The notes beneath the pieces were generated by a model, which was not told where the DNA came from, did not search any database, and saw only the letters and a program-made list of their open reading frames with translations. Shown here piece after piece: positions 43,860 to 52,671 of a stretch of DNA of 64,000 nucleotides. Source of the DNA: Oxobacter pfennigii (lineage in GTDB: Bacteria; Bacillota; Clostridia; Clostridiales; Oxobacteraceae); NCBI RefSeq assembly GCF_001317355.1, contig NZ_LKET01000051.1, forward strand, positions 62,001-126,000, read 5' to 3'. Both the position numbers and the translations under genes were made by a program. The stretch's first letter is position 1. The number at the start of each line of letters is the position of its first letter.

Positions 43860-44954
43860 TTATTTATAAAATATAAAGGCGCACTGCGCAATTACATTAT
43901 GATTGTCAGCATGACATATAGTTATATTGTATAAAGTTTTCAATGCATCCACTCCATACTTTTCAAATTGATTTATTATTCCCTCTTCTACTTTTGCCTT
44001 GCTGTTGTCAATAAAACCTGTTACAAAATAATCAGCCGCAAAATTATCTTTAAGAAGAAGGTAAGAATTTATAACTTGCTTATCAAAGTCGTCTATGCTG
44101 TGCTGAATTCCTTTTATATCTACCGGGTTAATTAATCCATAATATTTTACTAGGATTATTGCTTTATCATAATTTTCTTTGAGCCATTCCTTATTCTTCG
44201 CCGCTGCATCATCAACATCAGAAAAAACGATATCATTTATAAAAACAACCTTGGAAAAGTCATAGCTAGCAAGCTTTTTACCTGCCCCAATATATTCGGA
44301 TATTTCATCGTTTAGTACCCTATAGCCGAATCCATCAAAAGATATGAGATTCATAACCCTCTCTACACGTTTTATTGAGCTGACAATTTCGCTTATTGGT
44401 ATATTAAAGAACATATTAAAGCAAGAGATGATGTGATGATCTATATTTATCTTATTAAATGGCGTACTTCCGTTATAAAACTTTAAAGTTATTTCATTTA
44501 CAGAGCCTAAATAATAATAATATCTATATTTTAATAGTTCATCGTAATTGTATGTTTCATCCAGATAATCAGTTTTATCTATATAAAGGTCTTTCATAAA
44601 GCCGGGAGCATTTCCGGTATTTTCAATAATTTTCTCGTTTATTTCATCAACATGAAGCCGCAGCAGCTTATGGTCATTCAGCATGGGGTAAAGAATAAGC
44701 TTTAACCTAAGGATTCTTTTTTCAAACTGTGATAAGTCGTCGCCTACTAACTCCACAACCTTTCTTCTGTTGTCTCTAAACTCCCTGACTATATGAACTA
44801 AAACATCTCTCTTATTTTTAAAATAATGGAACAAGACTGAAGTTGAAACCCCGGCAGCTTCCGCAATTTGTCTTACGGTAGTGTTGCCGTAACCTTCTTC
44901 ATAAAATAGTTTCCTTGATACCTCCAGTATTTTTTGCTTTTTTCCGTGTTCCAT
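43860..44954 (-). CDS. TetR/AcrR-family regulator with a long C-terminal domain
   Basis: The 364-residue protein has an N-terminal TetR helix-turn-helix (KILEVSRKLFYEEGYGNTTV, AAGVSTSVLFHYFKNKRDVL; residues 8-55). The C-terminal part is unusually long (typical members have about 200 residues) and includes a second region, residues 210-360, reading like an extra ligand domain; it was not recognised. GGAGGTG lies upstream. It is divergent from the transporter-remnant/URO-D unit and convergent in strand with the GPH gene, so it may control either. Confidence 0.85.
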   Translation of the reverse strand: MEHGKKQKILEVSRKLFYEEGYGNTTVRQIAEAAGVSTSVLFHYFKNKRDVLVHIVREFRDNRRKVVELVGDDLSQFEKRILRLKLILYPMLNDHKLLRLHVDEINEKIIENTGNAPGFMKDLYIDKTDYLDETYNYDELLKYRYYYYLGSVNEITLKFYNGSTPFNKINIDHHIISCFNMFFNIPISEIVSSIKRVERVMNLISFDGFGYRVLNDEISEYIGAGKKLASYDFSKVVFINDIVFSDVDDAAAKNKEWLKENYDKAIILVKYYGLINPVDIKGIQHSIDDFDKQVINSYLLLKDNFAADYFVTGFIDNSKAKVEEGIINQFEKYGVDALKTLYNITICHADNHNVIAQCAFIFYK

Positions 44955-44992
44955 TGATCACTTCACCTCCTGTTCAAGAATATCACATGAAT

Positions 44993-45069
44993 TATCATGG
45001 AACAACAAGTAATATAATAGTATGCAACATGTTCAAAAAAATATTTGACCACGTTATTATTCCATGATA
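44993..45069. promoter_or_regulatory. Inverted repeat pair upstream of the TetR gene
   Basis: TATCATGGAA (44993-45002) and TTCCATGATA (45060-45069) are perfect inverted copies 57 nt apart in the divergent region; AACATGTT lies between. They could be operator half-sites for the TetR protein or a looped pair. The rest of the gap to 45549 shows no gene. Confidence 0.4.
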
Positions 45070-45549
45070 TCCTTTTAATTAAAATGACATTGAATTACAA
45101 AATACAATCCAATTAATACCAAATTTTAAAAACTTTATTCTACTATTCTTATTATCGTCTGCAGCCTAACATCAAATCACTATATTTAATAATTACTTTA
45201 TTTCATTTTATCTCAAATTTATTCTGAGGCTATATGTTCATCGCAAAATTTAAAACCACTATCCCATATTAAATTCCTTCTACCTATTATTAAATTTTGA
45301 ATTTAAAAATGCTGTACCGGTATTTTTAAAAATAAAAAAAGCAGGGGGAGTTATTGTTATGCCGCATATAAAAACTTAATAAGAAGCCAAGCAAGCTTGA
45401 CAATAGGTAAAATACACAATAGAAAAATTTATAGTATTTGTTCTGAAATGAGGGAAGCAATTTTAAAAATGGCCAAGCTAGTAATTCAGTAGTTGGATTG
45501 TTTACTTCTGCATAAGCTGTATATGTATTGCCTCTTTGCAAAGAGCTCA

Positions 45550-45873
45550 GGTGAGTATGGGTTCTATAAAACAGGAAAAGATTATCGCGCTACCACAACG
45601 GGATTGTACACCATACCTGCTAAAACCGGCTTTGCATTGAGCGGAGCCATATCCGGTTTTGGCCTTGCAGTTATAGGGTATGCAGCCGTCATGACAGTTA
45701 CCCCGGAATTTATAAATAATTTCATGTGGATTTTATGGGGAATTCCCGCAGCCTCATATGCATTGGCAGGACTTATAATGCTCTTTGGATATAAGATAGC
45801 CGATGCTGATGCGGCAAAATACGCAACGGCGAATGCCGAAACAATGAGGAAGATGAAGGAGCAATTAGCTTAA
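45550..45873 (+). pseudogene. C-terminal remnant of a GPH-family transporter
   Basis: The frame reads SGEYGFYKTGKDYRATTTGL, then SGAISGFGLAVIGYAAVMTV and a final helix SYALAGLIMLFGYKIADADA. This is the last quarter (about 108 residues) of a MelB-like transporter, starting in the conserved EYGxxKTG motif. Upstream 500 bp contain no matching N-terminal part, so the gene is 5' truncated. It lies 56 bp before the URO-D gene and was presumably its transporter. Confidence 0.75.
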
Positions 45874-45929
45874 AAAATCAATAAGAATTACTTATCACAA
45901 ATAATAATATTAAAAGAGGAGTGAAAGGA

Positions 45930-47000
45930 ATGACAATTCCAAAGTTTGATGAAAAAGAATTAAAAACCGTAGGTGAAATGCCAAGTTTGATAGTTGGCGG
46001 ACCTTCCACACCATTGTATGACTTTCCGGTATCCAGAAAAGAAGCTTACATTGCAACATTAAAAAGGAAACCAGTCTGGCTTATTACTAATGTTGAAACA
46101 AGAACAATCACACCAACATGTAATCCAGATAACGTTGCCAGAGCCTTTGCTTTTGAGGACACAAGACAGCCCGTTGAAGAAGGCGGCGGGAAAGATATGT
46201 TTGGTATTGAATGGGTATATGTACCCGTAGCAGGCGGCTCCATGGTAAAACCGGGTGCGCCCCTCTTAAGTGATGCTAATGAATGGGAAGAAAAATTGGT
46301 ATGGCCGGACATAGACAGCTGGGATTGGGAAAAAAGCGCCAAGAATGTAAATCTTTCTTCTGAGGTATTCAATGTTCCCAGTATATTAAACGGATGGTTT
46401 GAAAGACTTATTTCCTTTATGGATTTCGACAAGGCAGTCGTTGCACTTATTGACGATGATCAAAAAGATGCAGTAAAAGCTCTCTTTGACAAGCTTTCTG
46501 ATTTATATATAAAAATCATCGACAAATACATCGAAAAATTCCCCGGAGTAGACGGAATCAACATGCATGATGACTGGGGCGGGCAGAGCAATACCTTCTT
46601 CTCCCCTGACACATGTGCAGAAATGATCGTTCCTTATATGAGAAAAGTTACCGATCATATTCACTCAAAGGGACTATTTGCTGACTTACACAGCTGCGGA
46701 AAAATTGAAAGACAGGTTCCCAATATGATAGCAGCAGGATGGGATTCATGGAGCGGACAGCCGATGAATGATACTCAAATGCTTTATGAGCAATACGGCG
46801 ATAAGATAATTCTTGGAGTTCTTCCCAATCCATTGAGTCCTGATGCTACTGAAGCAGAACAGAGGGAAGCAGCAGCAAATTTTGTTGAAAAATTCTGCAA
46901 CCCTGATAAACCATGTTTCTTACATCGTATGGCTACCATAACTCCTGCATTCAGGGAAGAAGCTTATAAGCTATCCAGAATAAAATTCAGCGGAGAATAA
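45930..47000 (+). CDS. URO-D/MtaA-family protein (corrinoid methyltransferase type)
   Basis: The 356-residue protein has the uroporphyrinogen-decarboxylase fold: MTIPKFDEKELKTVGEMPSL start, GVDGINMHDDWGGQSNTFFS in the core, and LHSCGKIERQVPNMI with the His-x-Cys pair that binds zinc in MtaA/MtbA-type methyltransferases; a further Cys lies in DKPCFLHRM. No heme gene is nearby, so a role in methyl transfer from a methylated substrate to a corrinoid or tetrahydrofolate system is more likely than heme synthesis. ATG at 45930 follows GGAGTG. No corrinoid protein is encoded in the window. Confidence 0.8.
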   Translation: MTIPKFDEKELKTVGEMPSLIVGGPSTPLYDFPVSRKEAYIATLKRKPVWLITNVETRTITPTCNPDNVARAFAFEDTRQPVEEGGGKDMFGIEWVYVPVAGGSMVKPGAPLLSDANEWEEKLVWPDIDSWDWEKSAKNVNLSSEVFNVPSILNGWFERLISFMDFDKAVVALIDDDQKDAVKALFDKLSDLYIKIIDKYIEKFPGVDGINMHDDWGGQSNTFFSPDTCAEMIVPYMRKVTDHIHSKGLFADLHSCGKIERQVPNMIAAGWDSWSGQPMNDTQMLYEQYGDKIILGVLPNPLSPDATEAEQREAAANFVEKFCNPDKPCFLHRMATITPAFREEAYKLSRIKFSGE

Positions 47001-47008
47001 TTAAAATA

Positions 47009-47051
47009 AAAAAGAGAGGATTTTTTCTTCAAAACAATCCTCTCTTTTTTT
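47009..47051. terminator. Terminator after the URO-D gene
   Basis: AAAAAGAGAGGAT and ATCCTCTCTTTTT form a 13-bp stem with a 15-nt loop and a T run. Confidence 0.9.
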
Positions 47052-47054
47052 ATT

Positions 47055-47090
47055 CAATGATCACAGCGACAGGATTTGAAGCTGCAGCTC
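47055..47090 (-). repeat. Decayed tRNA 3'-end-like fragment
   Basis: The minus strand contains TTCAAATCCTGTCGCTGTGA, i.e. a T-arm followed by an acceptor-like end, but no foldable complete tRNA. It closely matches the fragment at 49925 and, more loosely, the 3' half of tRNA-Pro at 63.7 kb, all in the same orientation. Such remnants are typical scars of elements that integrate into tRNA genes. Confidence 0.45.
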
Positions 47091-47131
47091 ATAGTCGGCG
47101 TGCTGAGCTGGTGCATATATTATGTAGTTTA

Positions 47132-49615
47132 TTATGAATAAATATCAGAAAACTCGATATTAGTTATTTGCACAAGCCGGTTATCCATCATCAAATCATG
47201 TATTGGCTTTTCATCTTGTTCCTCTGCTACTGTTTCATTAGGAAGTAAGATTGTAAATGTACTGCCTTTGCCTATCTTGCTTTTAACTGATATGCTCCCA
47301 TTTAAGGCTTCAACAAACTTCTTTACAAGTGACAGACCTATACCCGTACCTTCCGCTTGTCTTGACAGCGAACTATCAACCTGCCCAAACCTTTCAAATA
47401 TTACACCTATTTTATTAGGCGGTATGCCTATTCCATTATCTTTTACCTCAATACATACGTTACCTTTTGAAGAATGTAAATTCACAACAATAGACTTACC
47501 CTCTGGGGTGAATTTAATAGCATTGGAAAGAAGATTTAGAATAATCCTCTCATATTTCTCGTCATCTATGCCTATCATCTTCTTCGACAATGCAGATACG
47601 AATGTTACCCTGACTCCCTTATATGATGCAAACTCATATACCGATTCAGTAATAGCTTTTGTAAGGAAAACTATATCTAAATTCTTTTTATTTATCTTAA
47701 TACGTCCTGCATTGGCACGGGTAATATCAAGAAGGTTGTTAACCAGTCTTAACTGCCTGTTTACATTCTTCTTAATGGTCCCTATATACTCTTTAATTTT
47801 TTCTGTCATCTCATTAGCATAAACAGAATTCAAAGCCTGTATAGCTGTATTAATCACATTAAGAGGAGTCCTGAACTCATGGGAAACAAGAGACAAAAAT
47901 TCATCCTTCATCTCTATTGCCTTTTCAAGAGCTTCATTTTTTTCACGCTCTGCTTTTAAAAGCTTTTCCTGATAATACTTTTGTTCCATTATATCTGCTG
48001 CCTGTCGTGCCAACACATCAAGAAGCTTAAGCTCCCTTTCTGTCGGATAATGAGGTTCGCGCCAGTGGGTAGAAATCATCCCTACCATCCTGCCGCTTCT
48101 GGAATATAAGGGAGTCGTCTGGACAGCATTAATTCCTGTCTGGAAGCATATAACCTGGTCTTCCGTGCCTTGCATAAAGCCACATTCCTTCACATTGGAT
48201 GTGATGACACGGTTCCCTGTTCGTAAAGCCTCACCACAAGTAGAACCTGATTCGGCATATACCCATTCCCAAAATTTTGCAGCTTGTGGATTAAATCCTC
48301 GAAAGGCTAAGAGCTCAAGTCTACATCCGTTGTCATGTTCAATGTGGAGCATCTGCAGGCTGGCATATTCAGAGCGCATAATTTGCATTGCGGCATCGAT
48401 AATCCTCTCATATAATAACTGAATATTACCTTCACAGAGAAGCTCCATACTTATACCTTGCAAAAGGCTGGTATCCGCCAACTCTCCTTCAAGTTGTTTG
48501 TTTTGTTCTTTTAACTTTTCTTCGCATTCTACCATTTTAGAAACGTCACGGTGGGAAACTACTGCCGATATCAAATTATTTTTGCCATTAAAAATAGGAA
48601 CGGCATTAACCTCTACAATCACAGTCTTGCCAGGGAGCTTGCCAATAACCCTTTCATTCCTTATTTTCTCACCTCTGAGTACCCTTCTTGTAGGCAAATT
48701 TTCTACAAGTATAGGGTTATTATCCAAATCAAAATATTGCATCCCATTATGAACATCATTTACTTTGGTGCCAATACTTATGTGAGGATATTGTTTACGG
48801 GCCTCAGCATTTATGTAGATAACACTGCCCGCCTTGTCATAAATGATAATAACATCATTCATGTTTTCAATGACAGCCTCAAGAAGATCTTTTTGCTGCT
48901 TTAATTCCTCCTCCAGTTTCTTATGTCCGATGTTTAGTGGGATAACTCTATCCTTCGAAGAGCAATCAGTCTTCTTGGCGTATTCCAAGGTAAATTGTTT
49001 GCCGGCATAAGCAAAACTCCAATCATAATCGCGCACATAACAATTATATTGTATTCCGTCCAGAGTCACATTAATCTTCTGGCTGCGAACCTCAAGGCTT
49101 TCTTCAAACCACCTGCGTTCACTAATATCTTCAAATATTACAATGAAATGGGTTATAACTCCTGAAGAATCATATAAAGGGGAAGAACTAACAAGTATGG
49201 GTATATGCTTATCCTCTTCACTTTTAATGGTCATTTCTGAATTGCGTACTATCTCCCCATACTTTAATGGACTTACAGGTATATCTTCCAGTGGGCAGGA
49301 CATATCATCTGACTTTTGAGCATTAACTTTAGCAATAAATGAATCCAAATCATACCCTATATAGTCAGAACCGTAGAGTTCCATGCCACGCCTGTTAACA
49401 TATAAAAATTTCCTATCTGCTGCATCAACTAAAACTATTGATAAGGGAATAGCATCCAAAATTGCTTTAAATCTTTTTTCTTCATGGAATTTAATAGAAA
49501 ATAAGGGAGCGACAGCAGATTTTTCTCTCAAGAACAATTCCAATTCCTGATTGCGTTTTCTGAGTTGAATCAGTTCATTTATAAGCTCCTCTTTGTCACG
49601 GTCTCTTTCTATCAA
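47132..49615 (-). CDS. Soluble PAS/GAF sensor histidine kinase
   Basis: The 827-residue kinase lacks membrane helices. In order: coiled start, PAS domain (about 45-165), an unusual linker (about 170-235) with KINVTLDGIQYNCYVRDYDW, a second PAS (240-365), a GAF domain (390-545, CGEALRTGNRVITSNVKECG), HisKA with H box SLVSHEFRTPLNVI, and HATPase (ILNLLSNAIKFTP, DNGIGIPP, GTGIGLSLV). All catalytic boxes are intact. The start is TTG with GGAGG. No response regulator is adjacent. It is convergent with the URO-D gene. Confidence 0.9.
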   Translation of the reverse strand: MIERDRDKEELINELIQLRKRNQELELFLREKSAVAPLFSIKFHEEKRFKAILDAIPLSIVLVDAADRKFLYVNRRGMELYGSDYIGYDLDSFIAKVNAQKSDDMSCPLEDIPVSPLKYGEIVRNSEMTIKSEEDKHIPILVSSSPLYDSSGVITHFIVIFEDISERRWFEESLEVRSQKINVTLDGIQYNCYVRDYDWSFAYAGKQFTLEYAKKTDCSSKDRVIPLNIGHKKLEEELKQQKDLLEAVIENMNDVIIIYDKAGSVIYINAEARKQYPHISIGTKVNDVHNGMQYFDLDNNPILVENLPTRRVLRGEKIRNERVIGKLPGKTVIVEVNAVPIFNGKNNLISAVVSHRDVSKMVECEEKLKEQNKQLEGELADTSLLQGISMELLCEGNIQLLYERIIDAAMQIMRSEYASLQMLHIEHDNGCRLELLAFRGFNPQAAKFWEWVYAESGSTCGEALRTGNRVITSNVKECGFMQGTEDQVICFQTGINAVQTTPLYSRSGRMVGMISTHWREPHYPTERELKLLDVLARQAADIMEQKYYQEKLLKAEREKNEALEKAIEMKDEFLSLVSHEFRTPLNVINTAIQALNSVYANEMTEKIKEYIGTIKKNVNRQLRLVNNLLDITRANAGRIKINKKNLDIVFLTKAITESVYEFASYKGVRVTFVSALSKKMIGIDDEKYERIILNLLSNAIKFTPEGKSIVVNLHSSKGNVCIEVKDNGIGIPPNKIGVIFERFGQVDSSLSRQAEGTGIGLSLVKKFVEALNGSISVKSKIGKGSTFTILLPNETVAEEQDEKPIHDLMMDNRLVQITNIEFSDIYS

Positions 49616-49882
49616 AACAATTCCTCCTCAAAGATGTACTATCATTAGAGCAGAGGCGCCTATAATTATACCACTTTGCCCTGAATTTAATGTTTTTTCA
49701 TGGCCGATAATTTCCCATTGCCATAGTAAAATAATAAATTATATTCTACGGCCATTTTGATATTCCTGCCATAATGGTAAATTATTCTATATTTTCATAC
49801 TATAGAAATTGATTAAGACTTTTATTTCTTCATAACATTTTCTACTTCAAAAAAGAATGAGGGCGAATTTGGGTTAAAAAAC
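49616..49882. other. Intergenic region between the kinase and the Grd-like operon end
   Basis: About 270 bp of AT-rich sequence. It must contain the kinase promoter; no other feature was seen before the terminator and tRNA-like fragment that follow. Confidence 0.4.
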
Positions 49883-49916
49883 AAAAATAAACGGATTTAC
49901 ATTTTTATAAATCCGC
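49883..49916 (-). terminator. Terminator of the Grd-like operon
   Basis: On the minus strand GCGGATTTA and TAAATCCGT form a 9-bp stem followed by a T-rich tail (TTTATTTTTG). Confidence 0.85.
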
Positions 49917-49924
49917 TTTATCAA

Positions 49925-49968
49925 TGATCATAGTGACAGGATTTAAACCTATGGTCTTTTGATCCCTA
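49925..49968 (-). repeat. tRNA-Pro-like 3'-half remnant
   Basis: About 34 of 44 positions match tRNA-Pro at 63672-63715 (CCA side, acceptor, T arm and part of the anticodon arm), in the same orientation. It cannot fold as a tRNA. The shared flank TCAATGATCA makes it still closer to the fragment at 47055. It is read as an old attachment-site scar. Confidence 0.5.
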
Positions 49969-50040
49969 AATAAACGTGTATGAATTATTTTACTTAGTCA
50001 TCTATCTCTTAAAAGCAATCGGGTTTACGGGTGGTGCCGA

Positions 50041-51324
50041 TTATGGCTGGGTCAGGCGGGTAACTGCTGACTTAAGCTGTTTTATGCGCTCTGCTCTCTC
50101 CAGCTCCGGCGGGATTTCCGGATTGCCGAAGGGGTATTTTATGCTCCTGGCTTCCATAATACGGTTTGTACCAAAAGCTTTTGACACCGGAGTCATATTG
50201 CACCAGTGTATTGTAGGAATTCCGGCCTTTTCAAGCTCTCTTATTATCACTGCACCGCAGCGGGTGGACGTTCCTCATGTGGAGGTTAGTATAACGGCAT
50301 CAATATTGTGGTTTTTGATGTACTCAACCATACTTTTTCCTATATTCATACCGTTTGAAAGGCTGCCTGCCAAGCCTGCGCAGGAAAGGACTTCATTATG
50401 GAATTTTGTGATACCTTCTTCTTCAAGGGCACGCATAGCGTCAAGGGGGACAAGACGGTTCGGGTTCTCGATTGCGTAGGTCCTGTCAAATCCGCCGTGG
50501 ACACAGGTATATTCCTCACTGGAAAGGGTTTTCTTGCCATCTACGTTATAGGCATGATATACATTAGATCCGGCTGACGGCATTCTTTCAGTGTTTTCCT
50601 TGGTACACAATGCTCCGTCTGTAGCAAACATGATTGTGGCTTTTGACAGGTCAGCGATGGGAACCGGTGATGGTATCTTTTCATTTACAGGCATGGGGAT
50701 TTCGGTTTTGAAAGGACGTCCTTGTACCTTATTTATGAGCATGTCTACAGCTCTCTTTGAGGCCATATAATCGTACTTTTTAGCAACCATCCATCCTCGC
50801 TCAAAGAATCCTTCTTTTTCAGGATCACGCTCTAAGGTGCCGTCATAAAGCTTATATGCAAAGTCCACCATCTTCTTGATTTCTTCAGCCATCTTTCTGG
50901 CATTATTGCCTGACCTCAGGATAAAAATGTCCGGAGCATAGATTTCCCTGCCCGGGTTTTCATCAAACATAGCTGTTACAGCGGGAATGCCGAGCTTCTT
51001 TTTTACAGCTTTGCAAAGGGAGCCGCATGCAATGCCGTAGCGGCCGGCATTAAATGCAGGTCCGGCAAAGAACATATCAGGCTTGAAGCCTTCGATTACT
51101 TTAAGAACCTCTTGTGTTACAGTCTTGATGTTTTCCGCAATATAGTTATCTCCGCAAATAATTGTGCCAACGATTTCTGCACGGTCTCTCAGTGCGGCCT
51201 GCAGACTAATTCCGGGGCCTATCGGCTTATCCTCAGTCTGAATACCCATACTGGCAGATTCTTCGCCTCCAATCTGGGCAAAAAACTGATTGATATAATG
51301 GACAACTCTCAGTTTTTCAGCCAT
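50041..51324 (-). CDS. GrdB-family selenoprotein (component B of glycine/sarcosine/betaine reductase type)
   Basis: The frame from ATG 51324 (AGGAGG upstream) runs 349 codons to an in-frame TGA at 50275-50277 and continues 77 codons to TAA, giving 427 residues, close to the usual 436. Around the TGA the protein reads VILTSTUGTSTRCGAV, which is the conserved selenocysteine site of GrdB/GrdF/GrdI. The known proteins usually have UGTCTRC; here the first Cys is Ser. The family cleaves the C-N bond of its substrate and passes the product to GrdA. Substrate is not deducible. The GrdE-like partner precedes it by 36 bp. Confidence 0.88.
50275..50277 (-). other. In-frame UGA read as selenocysteine
   Basis: The TGA codon occurs exactly where all GrdB relatives carry selenocysteine, and homologous sequence continues after it. 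A short CACC-CGCTGC-GGTG hairpin begins 8 nt downstream; a full bacterial SECIS could not be confirmed by eye. selA, selB, selC and selD are not in the window. Confidence 0.88.
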
Positions 51325-51359
51325 CTGTGTTTGCCTCCTTTATTTTAAAATATATTAAA

Positions 51360-52601
51360 TCATATCCTTTGAGCTCCATACCTTGTCCAGCCCATCTGGC
51401 TCTGAGCTCCATGCATTGACCTTAATGCAATGGTCATCGGGCCGAGGGGATTGCCGTACCTTGTATCCGGGCTTGAACCAATGACCTGGTCGGCCGCGGG
51501 CAGGGACAATACAACGGCGGCTCCGGTGGAAACAATTGCATCAGTATATTTCGACTTGAAGATTACTTGAGCGTTGGTCTCGTTAGATAATCCAAGCAGC
51601 ACCAAAGTCGTCTTAATTCCATACTCTCCTTCCAGTACGTCGGCGGCCAGGCCCACATCGATCTGGGGGTGGCCTCCGCCTTCTTTAGTAATGATGCAGC
51701 CTTCAGCCTTCAGCTGATTATGCACCATTGAAGCTGCCATGGTGGCGTTACGCAGCTTACTCTCCACTGTATGATGGACATTGTTTAAAACCACTCCCAC
51801 AAAGTTTACGTCAATACCATGACGGCGATAGAGTTCAAAAATAATCGGGTGATTTTGCCATACATAGGTGGGATCGGCATTGGTGGAGTTGTCATAATCT
51901 CTGTTTAAGACTGCCCCGTCTATGATTTCATTGGGATGTAGGATAATCGGGAGGGATTCTCCCATGGTCTCACCGTAGACTAAAGCATCCGTATATGGCC
52001 TGTGGCAGAACACATCGCACAGGTAGGCAATCTTCGGAAGTCCCTCAAGATTATGGCGCTCTAAGGTAAATTCCTCCGTCTCATCAGGTGTACAAGCTTT
52101 GGCTAGCCCGGCCAGATGCCTGGCTAGCTTCTTGGATGCTGTATGCAGACTGCCCAGATACACAGTTCTGGAAATTCCTTCCGCAGGGAAGGCATCAATG
52201 GTAACATGGTAGTAGCCGGCTATATACGCTGCCTCCACAGTAACCTTTGACAGGTCCAGTATGCTGGGGATATCCACCGGCATCTCCACCACCTCCGAAA
52301 CCGCGATATTTCGAAGCATCAGGCTCCTGCCTCTGCCAACGGTGCGCATCTTGCCGATGACGCCGGGGAAGGTGTCGCCCTCGTCGTCCAGCTTAATGGT
52401 GGGCTGCACAATATCTCCTATGTTGATAATGCGGGTATTTGTGCCGGGTACCGCAATGCTGATTTCAACCTTTGAAAAGGCTTCACTGCTTACGACCTTT
52501 TCAAGCTCATCCTTGCTGACATGCAGTGTGTGCCCGTCGATATACGACCTATTGTCAAAGGCAACATTATCGATATCTACATAAAGACGTTCAAGTTTCA
52601 C
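51360..52601 (-). CDS. GrdE-family component B alpha/beta subunit homolog without the cleavage cysteine
   Basis: The 413-residue protein follows GrdE throughout: DIVQPTIKLDDEGDTFPGVI, ILHPNEIIDGAV, NNVHHTVESKLRNATMAASM, GGGHPQIDVGLAADVLEGEY and DAIVSTGAAVVLSLP. In known GrdE the proprotein is cleaved at the Cys of VSACDKNTTY to make a pyruvoyl group; the aligned segment here is DNSTNADPTY, with Thr at that position and no Cys near. So it either uses a different residue, stays uncleaved or has another role. Start is GTG with GGAGGT. It is translated just before the GrdB-like selenoprotein. Confidence 0.85.
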   Translation of the reverse strand: MKLERLYVDIDNVAFDNRSYIDGHTLHVSKDELEKVVSSEAFSKVEISIAVPGTNTRIINIGDIVQPTIKLDDEGDTFPGVIGKMRTVGRGRSLMLRNIAVSEVVEMPVDIPSILDLSKVTVEAAYIAGYYHVTIDAFPAEGISRTVYLGSLHTASKKLARHLAGLAKACTPDETEEFTLERHNLEGLPKIAYLCDVFCHRPYTDALVYGETMGESLPIILHPNEIIDGAVLNRDYDNSTNADPTYVWQNHPIIFELYRRHGIDVNFVGVVLNNVHHTVESKLRNATMAASMVHNQLKAEGCIITKEGGGHPQIDVGLAADVLEGEYGIKTTLVLLGLSNETNAQVIFKSKYTDAIVSTGAAVVLSLPAADQVIGSSPDTRYGNPLGPMTIALRSMHGAQSQMGWTRYGAQRI

Positions 52602-52671
52602 TGTTTATAGTACCTCCTCTTTCAAAATTCATATTAACCAAGATTTATATAAATGAGCGGCATAAATCGTC

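Noticed and set aside
45326-45541. 71-codon minus-strand frame before the transporter remnant
   Set aside because: It lacks a ribosome site and resembles no family; treated as chance in decayed DNA.
45930-47000. URO-D gene as heme biosynthesis hemE
   Set aside because: There are no other heme genes nearby, it follows a transporter remnant, and the HxC zinc motif fits the methyltransferase branch better.
47268-47822. 184-codon plus-strand frame antisense to the PAS/GAF kinase
   Set aside because: It mirrors the conserved kinase core; no initiation signal.
50041-50250. Separate 69-codon gene downstream of the GrdB-like frame
   Set aside because: It is the continuation after the selenocysteine UGA, in frame and homologous to the GrdB C-terminus.
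50253-50266. Definite SECIS element after the UGA
   Set aside because: Only a 4-bp stem with a 6-nt loop could be drawn by eye; folding software is needed before naming it.
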